Below, one piece after another: positions 7,098 through 15,169 of a DNA stretch of 18,773 nt. This DNA is from JAIQFL01 sp035295745 (GTDB taxonomy: Bacteria > Acidobacteriota > Terriglobia > Bryobacterales > Bryobacteraceae): NCBI GenBank assembly GCA_035295745.1, contig DATGIL010000019.1, forward strand, positions 1-18,773. The letters are read 5' to 3'. The position numbers were made by a program, and so were the translations under genes. The stretch's first letter is position 1; the number at the start of each line of letters is the position of its first letter. A model generated the notes under the pieces. The model did no database searches. It saw only the letters and a list, made by a program, of their open reading frames with translations, and had not been told where the DNA came from.

Positions 7098-10000
7098 CTA
7101 CCAGAGGAGCTTCAGACCAAGCTGGACTACGCGACCCGGAGTTTGGAGCGCGGTGATCTGCCCGGCGAAATTGACCGGGTTCCCCTTGGTGTCGAAAAGC
7201 TTGTTATTCGTCAGAGGAGCCGCGAAGTTCGCGCGGTTGGGCAGGTTGAAGGCTTCCGCCCGGATCTGCAGCCGTGCACCTTCCCGCATGGAGGGCAGCG
7301 GGACGTTTTTGAACACGGAGAAATCGGCGTTGACCACGCCCGGGCCGACCAGCTCATTACGGCCGGCGTCGCCAAATAACGTACTCGGAGTGGCGAATGC
7401 GAAGCAGCTCAGATTGATGTACTGCAGCGGATTTCCTGCATTCACCGGCCGTCCGCAACCCGGATTATTCAGCCGGTTCGGAACGTCGAAGCTGTTCTGA
7501 TTCGCCTGCCCCAGCGCATCCCCCGAGATGATCGCAGTGAACGGCAGCCCGTCGCTTAGTGTGAAGATGCTGCCCAACTGCCACCCGCCGTACCAGCGGC
7601 TCTTGGCGAAAGGCATTTCCCACGTACCGCTCAGCATGAATGTGCGGCCCACGTTGAAATCCGACAAGGAGCGGATGGGGTCAAACAGGAACTGCCCCGT
7701 GATCGAGTTGGAGAACGGCGCGCCTGTTCCTACCGACGAGTTCGTGTCGAGGCTCTTGCTCCACGTGAAAGAGGTCTGCACGGTCAGCCCGTTCGCCAGC
7801 CGCCGATGCGCCGAGAGCAGGAGCGCGTTGTAGTAGGAGTGCCCGTTCCACTCCTGTCCGTCGATCTGCCCGTATCCCGGGAAGAACTTGGTTCCGGTCC
7901 CTGTCTTGCTGCAGATGCCGTTGGTGATCGTGCCGCCGCACGGCCACAGTAGTCCTTGCGGGGTGAAACTGGGAACCGTCATGTTGGCATCGCCCACGCG
8001 CATGGCGTTGTCGATGCCGCGCGACCCCACGTACCCGATCATGAAGACCAGATTGCGCGCCACCTGGCGCTGGATGCTGAAGTTCCACTGCATGATGTAA
8101 TTGCGCGGCGGATCGAATTGCAGGTACGCAGTCCGGAATGCGCTGGTCTGCTGGACCAGGGCGACGCCGCCCGAGGGGAAGGATCCCGCCGGCAACGACG
8201 AAGAACTGGACACCTGCTGGAACGGCGCCGCATTGCCCACCATGGTGTTGAACTGGTACGTGAGCGGGAGTGCGTCGAACATCCCGAAGCCGGCGCGGAC
8301 CGACGTCTTGCCGTCGCGGAAAGGATCCCATGCCAAGCCTATGCGCGGCTCGAAATTGTGAGTCGTCGGATTTTCGAAGAACGGGCTGCCAGTGTAGAGA
8401 GTCGTGGAGAACGGCGAACGCAGATTCGCCAGTTGGCCGTGTACTTCGGTCGGCACAGTCGACATCTCATAACGCACGCCCACGTTCAACGTCAGATTCG
8501 GCCGCAGGCGCAGATCGTCTTCCGCGTACCCGGCATACACGCTCTGGCGGAGGCCGCGTGGTGTCGCCGGCGTCGACTGGAACTGAAAGGTTGCCGGCTT
8601 GTTTTGCAGGAAGTCCGAAAGCGAATTGAACTTGTACAGGCCGTCCGGATTGTTGGCCGTAACGAAGTTAGAATCGATACGCTCCAGCGCGAAGCCGAAC
8701 TTCAGCGAGTGGATGCCCTTGTTCCAAAAAGCATCGTCGTAGAGCTGATACGTGGTGTAAGAGAACGTGCCGTAGGAGGTTCCGTTCAAGCCGCCCTGGA
8801 AGGCGGTCAGTCCGGAGACTTGAATCACGGGCGCGTAGAGTCCCGGTGCCACGCCCAGGCTGGAGTCGGCGCCCAGCGGATTGGCGCCGGGTTGCGTTTG
8901 CAGGGTGCCGGCCACCTCCCGGTTGGCTCCAAATCGCACGGTGTTCAGCAGTTCCGCGCTGAACGTGTGCGACTCTTCGACCGACGCCACCTGGCGATTG
9001 GTGGTATTCACGTTCGACACCACGTTGAGTCCGTCAGGTTGCGTGGTGGTTCCGCGATCCAGCACATACGTGCCGTGCAGGGTGTCTTTCTCACTCACCG
9101 TGTAGTCCGCTCGGGTGGTGAAGTAATTCTCCGGCGTCAGCGACTTGCCGCCGAAGGTATAGATTCCGGTGTCGCCGCTCACTGCGCCATTCGGCATCGC
9201 GAACAGCGACAAGTAAGGAGTCACCAACGGGCTCACCTTGACCGTGCCTGCCGCCAGCAGCCCGTTGCGCGCATTGAGTGAGGGCACCGTGTCGATCGTC
9301 GTCGTCGTCAACGATTGCCGCAGGCCCTCGTAATTCGCAAACAGAAACAGCTTATCCTTCCTGAGTGGACCGCCAGCGGAAGCCCCGAACTGATTGCGCC
9401 GGAACGGCAGCTTCGCACCGTCGAAAAAGCCCCGAGCATCCATCGCATCATTGCGCAGAAACTCGTATGCCGATCCGTGGAATCCGTTGTCTCCGCCCCG
9501 CGTCATGGCGTTGATCACTCCGCCTGAAGTGAGTCCGTAATCCGCGGAGTAGTTGTTGGAGATGATCGAGAACTCCTTGATCGAGTCCGTCCCCAGTTCC
9601 AATCCGATGGTGCTGCCCGGCGCCGAGTTCGCGTAATCGTTCACACTGATGCCGTCAATCCGGTAGTTGTTCTGGTAGGGGCGGGCTCCCGCGATCGTCA
9701 ATTGCGTTCCGAAGCCGCGATTGCCCCGGTTGTTGATGCCGTTGGGATCGGGCTGTGCGCGGATGGGGCTGATCCCCGGCTCGAGCGTCGCCAACTGCGT
9801 CCAATCGCGCCCGTTCAGCGGCAATTCACGCGCAACCTCGCCTTTCACCACCGTATTAATGGAGGTCCCGCCAAGGTCGATCACGGGAGGCTCGGTGCCT
9901 ACTTCGAACGTCGCTACCGCGGCATCTCCAACCCGAAGCTGCATATTCAGAATCTGGCGCTCGCCCACCGTCAAGCTCAGGCCTGATCGCTGTTGGGGCG

Positions 10001-10265
10001 CGAAACCACTGGCCACGACGTTCACCTGATAGTCGCCTGGGAGAAGGTTTGCAGCGTTGTAGATGCCGGTTTCGTTCGACGTCACCATGGTGGCGATTCC
10101 AGTCGAGACGTTCCGGATGGTCACCTTGGCCCCCGGCACCAATGCGTTGGACGGATCGGTGACCGTTCCGGACAAGATCGCGCCCACAACTTGGGCACGC
10201 GCAGTCTGAACACCCACGGAGCCCACGGCTGCGAAAATCACGAGCGTAATGGAAGCGAAGCGCAT
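7098..10265 (-). CDS. Oar-like TonB-dependent receptor with carboxypeptidase-regulatory domain
   Basis: This is a 1055-residue outer-membrane protein. It has a signal peptide (cleavage near A24, TARA before Q25), a carboxypeptidase-regulatory-like beta-sandwich (about 31-110, GTVTDPSNALVPGAKVTI to the NMQLRVG region), a plug domain (about 130-250) with the Oar-type ELPLNGRDWTQL (147-158), YRIDGISVND and the STIGLELGTDSIKEFSIIS segment, and a long beta-barrel ending in GRVVQLGLKLLW with a terminal aromatic residue. Such receptors import large or scarce substrates using TonB energy, and large paralogous sets are an acidobacterial hallmark. GAGGGG upstream of the ATG is the likely Shine-Dalgarno. 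It is transcribed divergently from an ADOP permease across a 306-bp intergenic region. The substrate is unknown; Oar homologues have been tied to protein or peptide transport. Confidence 0.9.
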   Translation of the reverse strand: MRFASITLVIFAAVGSVGVQTARAQVVGAILSGTVTDPSNALVPGAKVTIRNVSTGIATMVTSNETGIYNAANLLPGDYQVNVVASGFAPQQRSGLSLTVGERQILNMQLRVGDAAVATFEVGTEPPVIDLGGTSINTVVKGEVARELPLNGRDWTQLATLEPGISPIRAQPDPNGINNRGNRGFGTQLTIAGARPYQNNYRIDGISVNDYANSAPGSTIGLELGTDSIKEFSIISNNYSADYGLTSGGVINAMTRGGDNGFHGSAYEFLRNDAMDARGFFDGAKLPFRRNQFGASAGGPLRKDKLFLFANYEGLRQSLTTTTIDTVPSLNARNGLLAAGTVKVSPLVTPYLSLFAMPNGAVSGDTGIYTFGGKSLTPENYFTTRADYTVSEKDTLHGTYVLDRGTTTQPDGLNVVSNVNTTNRQVASVEESHTFSAELLNTVRFGANREVAGTLQTQPGANPLGADSSLGVAPGLYAPVIQVSGLTAFQGGLNGTSYGTFSYTTYQLYDDAFWNKGIHSLKFGFALERIDSNFVTANNPDGLYKFNSLSDFLQNKPATFQFQSTPATPRGLRQSVYAGYAEDDLRLRPNLTLNVGVRYEMSTVPTEVHGQLANLRSPFSTTLYTGSPFFENPTTHNFEPRIGLAWDPFRDGKTSVRAGFGMFDALPLTYQFNTMVGNAAPFQQVSSSSSLPAGSFPSGGVALVQQTSAFRTAYLQFDPPRNYIMQWNFSIQRQVARNLVFMIGYVGSRGIDNAMRVGDANMTVPSFTPQGLLWPCGGTITNGICSKTGTGTKFFPGYGQIDGQEWNGHSYYNALLLSAHRRLANGLTVQTSFTWSKSLDTNSSVGTGAPFSNSITGQFLFDPIRSLSDFNVGRTFMLSGTWEMPFAKSRWYGGWQLGSIFTLSDGLPFTAIISGDALGQANQNSFDVPNRLNNPGCGRPVNAGNPLQYINLSCFAFATPSTLFGDAGRNELVGPGVVNADFSVFKNVPLPSMREGARLQIRAEAFNLPNRANFAAPLTNNKLFDTKGNPVNFAGQITALQTPGRVVQLGLKLLW

Positions 10266-10290
10266 CGATGTCCCCTCACTAGAGTCCTTT

Positions 10291-10491
10291 ATGTACTAGA
10301 ACCGAATGAGACAACAGTACTATGAGCGCATCGAGGCGGCAATACTAACTTTGGAAATGGCGAGTAAAAGCACAATTACTGAGCGGCTAATTAGATCTGT
10401 ATTGGAATAGTCAAAAAGATTTCAAAGCTCGATAGCGGCCCTCAGTACTACTGTACTTTTCTTCGCAGTTATCATTGGTACCATAAGTACC
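10291..10491. promoter_or_regulatory. Clustered GTAC inverted repeats in divergent promoter region
   Basis: The 306-bp stretch between the receptor and permease genes is much richer in A+T than its surroundings. It holds six GTAC words at four places: ATGTACTA (10291-10298), AGTACTA (10316-10322), AGTAC-TACT-GTACT (10444-10457) and GGTAC-CATAA-GTACC (10477-10491). The last two are true inverted repeats, with centres about 34 bp apart. On the minus strand, TTGAAA or TTGACT followed by TACAGA or TAATTA near 10390-10425 could form a receptor promoter, but neither is strong. The repeats may be operators of a dyadic repressor; PadR-type genes often accompany ADOP permeases in acidobacteria, but none is present in this window. 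Confidence 0.5.
10306..10410 (+). CDS. Possible 34-residue small protein or gene remnant
   Basis: An ATG at 10306 opens 34 codons to TAG at 10408, encoding a helical, amphipathic-looking peptide that starts MRQQYYERIEAAILTLEM and ends TITERLIRSVLE. The composition resembles a real helical protein more than random translation. However, there is no Shine-Dalgarno, the codons are AT-rich unlike neighbouring genes, and the peptide overlaps the putative promoter region. It could be a small protein, a leader peptide, the remnant of a lost regulator, or chance. Confidence 0.25.
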   Translation: MRQQYYERIEAAILTLEMASKSTITERLIRSVLE

Positions 10492-10571
10492 GACAAGCGC
10501 GGTATCGGGAGTTTCACCGATTCCTAATTGCCCTCGAAACCGAAGCTTGGAATTTCCGTCCAATCCGAGAA

Positions 10572-13010
10572 ATGCCCGTCTTGCTTCGCGATCTTCAGTA
10601 TGCCATTCGCGTTCTGCGCCGTACTCCCGCGTTTACCATCACCACCGTTTTGATTCTGGCCTTGGCGATCGGTGCGAATACCGCGATGTTCAGCATCGTC
10701 GACGCCTGGTTCCTCCGGCCCCTTCACTTCAAGGATTCGAAGCAGCTCGTCGTCGCCCTCCGCGGAGACCTGAAACATCCAGGCGAGGTTCCGATTTTTG
10801 CTTTCTATCGCGACTACCTCGATTGGAAGCCCGCGACGCATTCGTTTCAGGGGATGAGCGCGATGTTCTGGCACGATTTCACGCTCACCGGCGCCGGCGA
10901 GGCAGATCACTTTTTCGGCATGAGCGCCTCGGCCGATATCTTCGAGACGCTCGGTGTCGCGCCCGAGCTCGGACGTAGCTTTCAGCCATCCGACATGAAT
11001 GGACCGCGTGTCGCGATGATCGGGCATCAACTGTGGCAGGGCCGCTTCAGCGGGTCTCGCGACATCGTGGGCCGCGTGCTGACGCTCAACTCGCAGCCTT
11101 ACACCATTCTCGGCGTGCTGCCCGCGTGGTTCAGCCTGCGCATGGAGAATCAGGCGACCGATCCGCAGATTCTCTCTCTCATGCAGCCTGACGACCCGGA
11201 TTACGGGCCGAATTCGCACCACCCCGTAGCCGTGATCGCGCGCCTGAAGAACGGTGTGGATATGGCTACCGCGCAAGCCGAGTTGTTCACCGTTCAGATG
11301 GCGCTCGACGCGCAATCCACCGAAGTGCCCAAAGGCTTCGGCGTCTTCCTCACGAGCCTGCAAGGCGATAATGCCCGCTTCATCCGGACGTCGCTCGTGA
11401 CGTTGTTAGGCGCCGTGGTGTTCGTTCTGCTCATCGCTTGCGCCAATGTCGCCGGCCTGCTGCTCGGCCGCGCCGCACACCGCCAGCGCGAGATGGCGTT
11501 GCGCGCCGCGCTCGGATCCGGCCGCGCCCGCTTGATGCGTCAACTGCTCACCGAGAGCCTTCTTCTGGCATTCGCTGGAGCCGCACTGGGAATGATTTTC
11601 GCCTACGCGGGTGTGCGCGGATTCATGGCGGCGAATCCATTCAATCAACTCCCACCTGACCCGATCGCCATCCATCCGCGAGCGTTGGCGTTCGCCGCCG
11701 CGTTAGCCCTCCTCAATACGCTGCTCTTCGGCGTCGCACCCGCATTAAAGGGATCGCGCGTCGACCTCGGCACCTTCCTGAAATCGCGCGGCGCCGGCCT
11801 GGGAGCGAACGCCGGGTCGGGGCGCAACGTACTCGTCGTGGTGGAAATCGCGCTCTCTCTGGTCTTGTTGACCGGTACGGCGCTCGTCTCTCGCACCCTG
11901 CTGAAGCTGCTTTCCGCACCGCTCGGCTTCCGCGCGGAACATGTGGAGGCCACCGATCTCACACTTCCCGGCGAACATTACGCAAAAGATCACACGCGCC
12001 TGATGAGCTTCTATGACCAGGTCCTTCGCGGCGTCAACGCGCTTCCGGGAGTGCAGGCGGCGGCCTTCACCAATATCGGACCCTTGATTGGCGGGCAGCG
12101 CACCACCATCACGGTGGCAGGACGTCCCGGCCCGTCTGCCGAAGAGACGCCGCGATTCGAATGGCAGATCGTGACGCCGCGTTTCTTCGAGGTGCTCACC
12201 ACCTCCCTGCTCCAAGGGCGCGCCTTCACGGAGCAGGACAACGAATCCTCTCCGCCAGTGGCCATCATCAACCAGACCACGGCGCGGAATGTATTTCCAG
12301 ACGTCAACCCGATCGGACAGCAGATTCGTCTCGGAAATGATTCCCCCTGGCGCACCATCGTCGGGGTGACTGGAACCCTCCGCACCATCTTCTACAACAC
12401 GCTTGTGGCGAAGGAACCTCTCGCCATCTATGTACCCGCGCGCCAGGCTCCGCAAGCGGGCTTCAACCCGGTCAGCCAGAGCGTCTGGCTGATGGTCAAA
12501 TCCGCGCGGCCTCTCACCCTCGAAGAACTGCGTCAAGTAGTCGATTCCGCGGATCAGGGCGTGCCCGTAAAAGAGATTCGCAGCATGGACTGTTTAGTCT
12601 CCGAGGCGACAGGACAGCCCCGCATGCGCACCATCCTGCTGGGTGGGTTCGCCGTGTTGGCGCTGATGCTGTCCGCGATCGGTGTCTATGGTCTGATCGC
12701 ACAGAACACTGCGCAGCGCACCAGTGAAATCGGGATTCGCATGGCGCTGGGCGCCGAGGCGGGTGACGTGCTTCGGATGGTGATCCGCCAAGGCATGAGC
12801 GTCGCCGCCATCGGAATCGGCGTGGGGATCGGCGCCGCGCTGGCGTTCGGCAGAGTTCTGTCATCGTTCCTGTACGGCGTCTCGCCCACGGACTTTGCGG
12901 CGTACGGCATCGTAGCGGCGATTGTATTGTCGGCCGCCGCATTGGCCGCGTATCTACCTGCCCGCCGCGCCAGCCGCGTTGACCCGTTAGTCGCGCTGCG
13001 TTACGAGTAG
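10572..13010 (+). CDS. ADOP-family FtsX/MacB-like permease, intact
   Basis: This 812-residue inner-membrane protein has the full ADOP layout: an N-terminal RDLQYAIRVLRRTPAFT start, helix 1 (about 18-45, with ALAIGANTAMFSIVDA), a MacB-like periplasmic domain (about 50-255), a first FtsX domain with helices from about 276 on (LLIACANVAGLLLGRAA), a helix near 417-440, a second periplasmic domain, and a final FtsX domain from about 685 (GVYGLIAQNT, EIGIRMALGAEAG) ending DPLVALRYE. Such permeases pair with MacB-type ATPases in export or envelope remodelling, but no ATPase gene lies in the window. Only a weak GAGA precedes the ATG. It is divergent from the TonB-dependent receptor and gives the intact reference for the broken paralogue at 637-2178. 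Confidence 0.9.
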   Translation: MPVLLRDLQYAIRVLRRTPAFTITTVLILALAIGANTAMFSIVDAWFLRPLHFKDSKQLVVALRGDLKHPGEVPIFAFYRDYLDWKPATHSFQGMSAMFWHDFTLTGAGEADHFFGMSASADIFETLGVAPELGRSFQPSDMNGPRVAMIGHQLWQGRFSGSRDIVGRVLTLNSQPYTILGVLPAWFSLRMENQATDPQILSLMQPDDPDYGPNSHHPVAVIARLKNGVDMATAQAELFTVQMALDAQSTEVPKGFGVFLTSLQGDNARFIRTSLVTLLGAVVFVLLIACANVAGLLLGRAAHRQREMALRAALGSGRARLMRQLLTESLLLAFAGAALGMIFAYAGVRGFMAANPFNQLPPDPIAIHPRALAFAAALALLNTLLFGVAPALKGSRVDLGTFLKSRGAGLGANAGSGRNVLVVVEIALSLVLLTGTALVSRTLLKLLSAPLGFRAEHVEATDLTLPGEHYAKDHTRLMSFYDQVLRGVNALPGVQAAAFTNIGPLIGGQRTTITVAGRPGPSAEETPRFEWQIVTPRFFEVLTTSLLQGRAFTEQDNESSPPVAIINQTTARNVFPDVNPIGQQIRLGNDSPWRTIVGVTGTLRTIFYNTLVAKEPLAIYVPARQAPQAGFNPVSQSVWLMVKSARPLTLEELRQVVDSADQGVPVKEIRSMDCLVSEATGQPRMRTILLGGFAVLALMLSAIGVYGLIAQNTAQRTSEIGIRMALGAEAGDVLRMVIRQGMSVAAIGIGVGIGAALAFGRVLSSFLYGVSPTDFAAYGIVAAIVLSAAALAAYLPARRASRVDPLVALRYE

Positions 13011-13306
13011 GATCGCTGCCGCACATCGCCGAAAGCGAGCGAAGCGACCCCAATGTTACTCTCCCAGGCCGGTCGCGTCGGCCGGCAAGTTGTCTCCCTC
13101 GTCTTTTCAACACCTTACCTTACGCCTCTGCCGTTGCGACCCAAAGCAGGCTACCCGCCCCTGCGCTGGCCCGCTACCCTGTAGTCCCGGCGAGCGAAGC
13201 AAGCCAGAGTACAATGGAGAGTCCCGTGCCTTTCGGCCACGCTGCCACCACGGAACTTCGGCGAGGCAATCGGCGTAGGGAATGAAGGAGTGCTCTCCAA
13301 GCTTAT
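13011..13306 (+). other. Intergenic region upstream of the PspA cluster
   Basis: No convincing gene is seen in these 296 bp. GCCGG (13068-13072) and CCGGC (13082-13086) form a small hairpin without a U-run, at best a weak terminator for the permease. TACAAT at 13210-13215 could be a -10 element for the downstream cluster, but no matching -35 element is visible. I found no good sigma-54 -24/-12 pair of the kind that drives enterobacterial pspA. Confidence 0.4.
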
Positions 13307-13726
13307 ATGACTGCTACAACGAGCCCTACCCTGGGCCAGATTCATTCGCTCCTCGCCGAGAGGGGCTACGAAGTTTCTGAGACGTCCGCGGACACGTTGA
13401 CGATCCGCGAATTGTCAAGCGGCATCACCCTGCACGCCGTCCTGCAAGGGGAGATCCTGTTCTTCTCGCTCACCTGCACCACTGTGCCTCAGGCGGACAT
13501 CACCGCCGACCTCATGGCCATCATGCTCGCGGGCGACAATGGCATTCACACCTCTCACTTCCAGCTCTACGACGCCGGAACCGGAAAGGTGTCCATCACT
13601 CTTGCGAATTTCTGTAAACTGCAGGAGATGGGTCCCGACGACGAGGACGATATCCTGTCATGCGTGCATTTCCTGCTGGTGGACGTCGTCACCGCTCGTA
13701 ACCTGTTGGGCGATCTGAAATCGTAA
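13307..13726 (+). CDS. YbjN/YjfI-like small cytosolic protein
   Basis: The 139-residue protein has no signal peptide or membrane segment. It has an alternating helix-strand pattern (LGQIHSLLAERGYEV, LHAVLQGEILFFSLTC, HTSHFQLYDAGTGKVSITLANFC) and an acidic DDEDD stretch (112-116) before a C-terminal helix. This resembles YbjN or DUF2170/YjfI proteins, which are small chaperone-like folds; the family call is tentative. It is the first of four closely spaced genes, with pspA starting 15 nt after its stop, matching the position of yjfI upstream of the PspA-like yjfJ in enterobacteria. AAGGAG (13285-13290) lies 16 nt before the ATG, longer than ideal. A role as PspA partner or regulator is inferred from context. 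Confidence 0.7.
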   Translation: MTATTSPTLGQIHSLLAERGYEVSETSADTLTIRELSSGITLHAVLQGEILFFSLTCTTVPQADITADLMAIMLAGDNGIHTSHFQLYDAGTGKVSITLANFCKLQEMGPDDEDDILSCVHFLLVDVVTARNLLGDLKS

Positions 13727-13741
13727 CGGAGAACCGAATAT

Positions 13742-14467
13742 ATGGCATTTCTTTCCGATATCTTCGGCCGCGTGGGCCGCGTAGCCCGCGGCCAGGCCAA
13801 TGCGGGCGTGGACGCCCTGGAAGACGCAAACTTCGAGACGACCGTCAAACAAACGGTCGCCGACATGAAGACCGAATTGAACAAAGTCGTTCAGGCCTCC
13901 GCCATGGCCCTGAGCAACTACAATCGGCTCGACGCCGAGAATCAGAAGTACGTGCGTCAGTCGCAGGAATGGAAGGACCGCGCCGGCCAGGCTCTCGACG
14001 CCGGCAATGAGGATCTTGCCCGCAAGGCTTTGGGCAAGAAGGCCGAGTGCGACCAGCAGGTCGCTTCGATGCAGGTCGCCGTCCAGAACGCACAGCAGAC
14101 CAGCGAGAAGCTCAAGCAGCAGGTTGCCGAGCTCAAGCGCAAGATCGAGGACGGAGAACGCACCGCCAATACATTGGTGGCTCGCAAGAACGCCGCCCAG
14201 GCCCAGCGCAAGGTCGCCGAAGCCATGTCGGGCGTGGGAAGTGCCGATAACGCTTTCTCCGCCCTCAACCGCTACGAAGATACTGTCGCCAAGGAAGAGG
14301 CCACTGCCAAGGCATTCGACCAGCTCGCCTCCGCCGGCAAGGACGAGAATCTCGAGGCGCAGTTCGCTCAACTGGGCAGCCACAGCGTCGATTCCGAGTT
14401 GGAAGCGTTGAAGAAGGAACGCCAGAAACCGTACATTCCCAAGGAACTACCAGCCGCGCAGGGATAA
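13742..14467 (+). CDS. pspA: PspA/IM30 (Vipp1) family membrane-stress protein
   Basis: The 241-residue protein begins with an amphipathic helix (about 2-25, FLSDIFGRVGRVARG) followed by the long charged coiled coil of the PspA/Vipp1 family (about 30-195), including LDAENQKYVRQSQEWKDRAGQAL and ARKALGKKAECDQQVASM. These proteins are bacterial ESCRT-III relatives that assemble into rods or rings on the inner face of the membrane and preserve it under stress. The length is close to the usual 220-250 residues. GGAGA (13728-13732) is 9 nt before the ATG. The tail ends with KPYIPKELPAAQG. It is the second gene of the cluster. No pspF, pspB or pspC gene is nearby, so this is not the classical enterobacterial psp operon. 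Confidence 0.9.
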   Translation: MAFLSDIFGRVGRVARGQANAGVDALEDANFETTVKQTVADMKTELNKVVQASAMALSNYNRLDAENQKYVRQSQEWKDRAGQALDAGNEDLARKALGKKAECDQQVASMQVAVQNAQQTSEKLKQQVAELKRKIEDGERTANTLVARKNAAQAQRKVAEAMSGVGSADNAFSALNRYEDTVAKEEATAKAFDQLASAGKDENLEAQFAQLGSHSVDSELEALKKERQKPYIPKELPAAQG

Positions 14468-14472
14468 TCCTT

Positions 14473-14498
14473 CGGCCGGGGTGGTGGCCCGCCCCGGC
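14473..14498 (+). repeat. Intercistronic GC hairpin after pspA
   Basis: GGCCGGGG (14473-14480) and CCCCGGCC (14491-14498) form a perfect 8-bp stem with a 10-nt loop, 5 nt after the pspA stop and 11 nt before the next start. No U-run follows, so complete termination is unlikely. It could stabilise the pspA part of the mRNA or attenuate downstream expression, giving more PspA than its partners. Confidence 0.6.
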
Positions 14499-14509
14499 CA
14501 AACACAGCT

Positions 14510-15139
14510 ATGATCACTTTAACCGTAGAAGCCATTCTGGCCGTTCTACTGGTGCTGGTTCTCATGGAATTCTTCAAGAAAAAGCCAACTCCTCCGCCGC
14601 CTCAGCCCGATCTGGCGAATCTCAAGCCCGCCGATGCGCGGGCCGGCGATGTCATCTCCATCTCCGGCGCCGGCGATGAATATAGCGACCTCGACTTTAC
14701 TGCCGACCGGTGTACCTGGGTCCAGGCCGGCAACCGACACTGGTCGGAACTCAGCGGCATCTACAAGGAGCGCCGTGTCTCCATGCGCGTCGCAACCAAT
14801 GCCGATGGCGATACCGAAGTGGCCATTCACACCGATCCCCGCAAGCTCACTTTGGGCGATTTCGGACTCTCCGAGCCCGACCTCACCGACCTCGACGAGC
14901 GCCAGAATACCGAGGACTGGTTTGAATTCGACAACAAAGCCTGGCTCTATCGACTGAGCCGCGAAGCCCAGGCCTCCAGCAATGTAGGCCAGCCTGTGGG
15001 ATTCTATTATTGGGAGTTCCAGGAGCGCGGCGGCGACGGTTTGCTGACCTTTCGCAAGGCTGAAGGCGAGCCTTTCGTGGTTACCATTTACACCGGAGTG
15101 GCTCCCAGTAACGTCACCGTTTACCGGGGCTCGCACTAA
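14510..15139 (+). CDS. One-TM DUF4178/YjfK-like protein of the PspA cluster
   Basis: The 209-residue protein has a single N-terminal transmembrane helix (about 5-22, TVEAILAVLLVLVLMEFF) followed by KKK and a proline-rich linker (PTPPPPQP). The positive charges after the helix place the large domain in the cytoplasm. That domain (about 35-209) is beta-rich, starts ADARAGDVISISGAGDEY and contains conserved-looking aromatics such as WSELSGIY, DWFEFDNKAWLYRL and GFYYWEFQERGG. I read it as DUF4178 or the related YjfK/DUF2491 type, families repeatedly found beside PspA; the call is moderate. It probably tethers or senses PspA at the membrane. No clear Shine-Dalgarno is present, which together with the preceding hairpin suggests lower expression than PspA. 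Confidence 0.65.
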   Translation: MITLTVEAILAVLLVLVLMEFFKKKPTPPPPQPDLANLKPADARAGDVISISGAGDEYSDLDFTADRCTWVQAGNRHWSELSGIYKERRVSMRVATNADGDTEVAIHTDPRKLTLGDFGLSEPDLTDLDERQNTEDWFEFDNKAWLYRLSREAQASSNVGQPVGFYYWEFQERGGDGLLTFRKAEGEPFVVTIYTGVAPSNVTVYRGSH

Positions 15140-15169
15140 CTCTCCTTGCCGCCGGGAAGGGCGGATGCC

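Noticed and set aside
7956..9281. Long plus-strand open frame of 441 codons opposite the TonB-dependent receptor
   Set aside because: It is the antisense shadow of a clearly conserved receptor gene; its composition is Arg/Val/His-rich with no recognisable domain.
13011..13306. Sigma-54 promoter for the PspA cluster
   Set aside because: No GGCAC/TTGCA-like -24/-12 pair with correct spacing was found, and no pspF-type activator gene is in the window.
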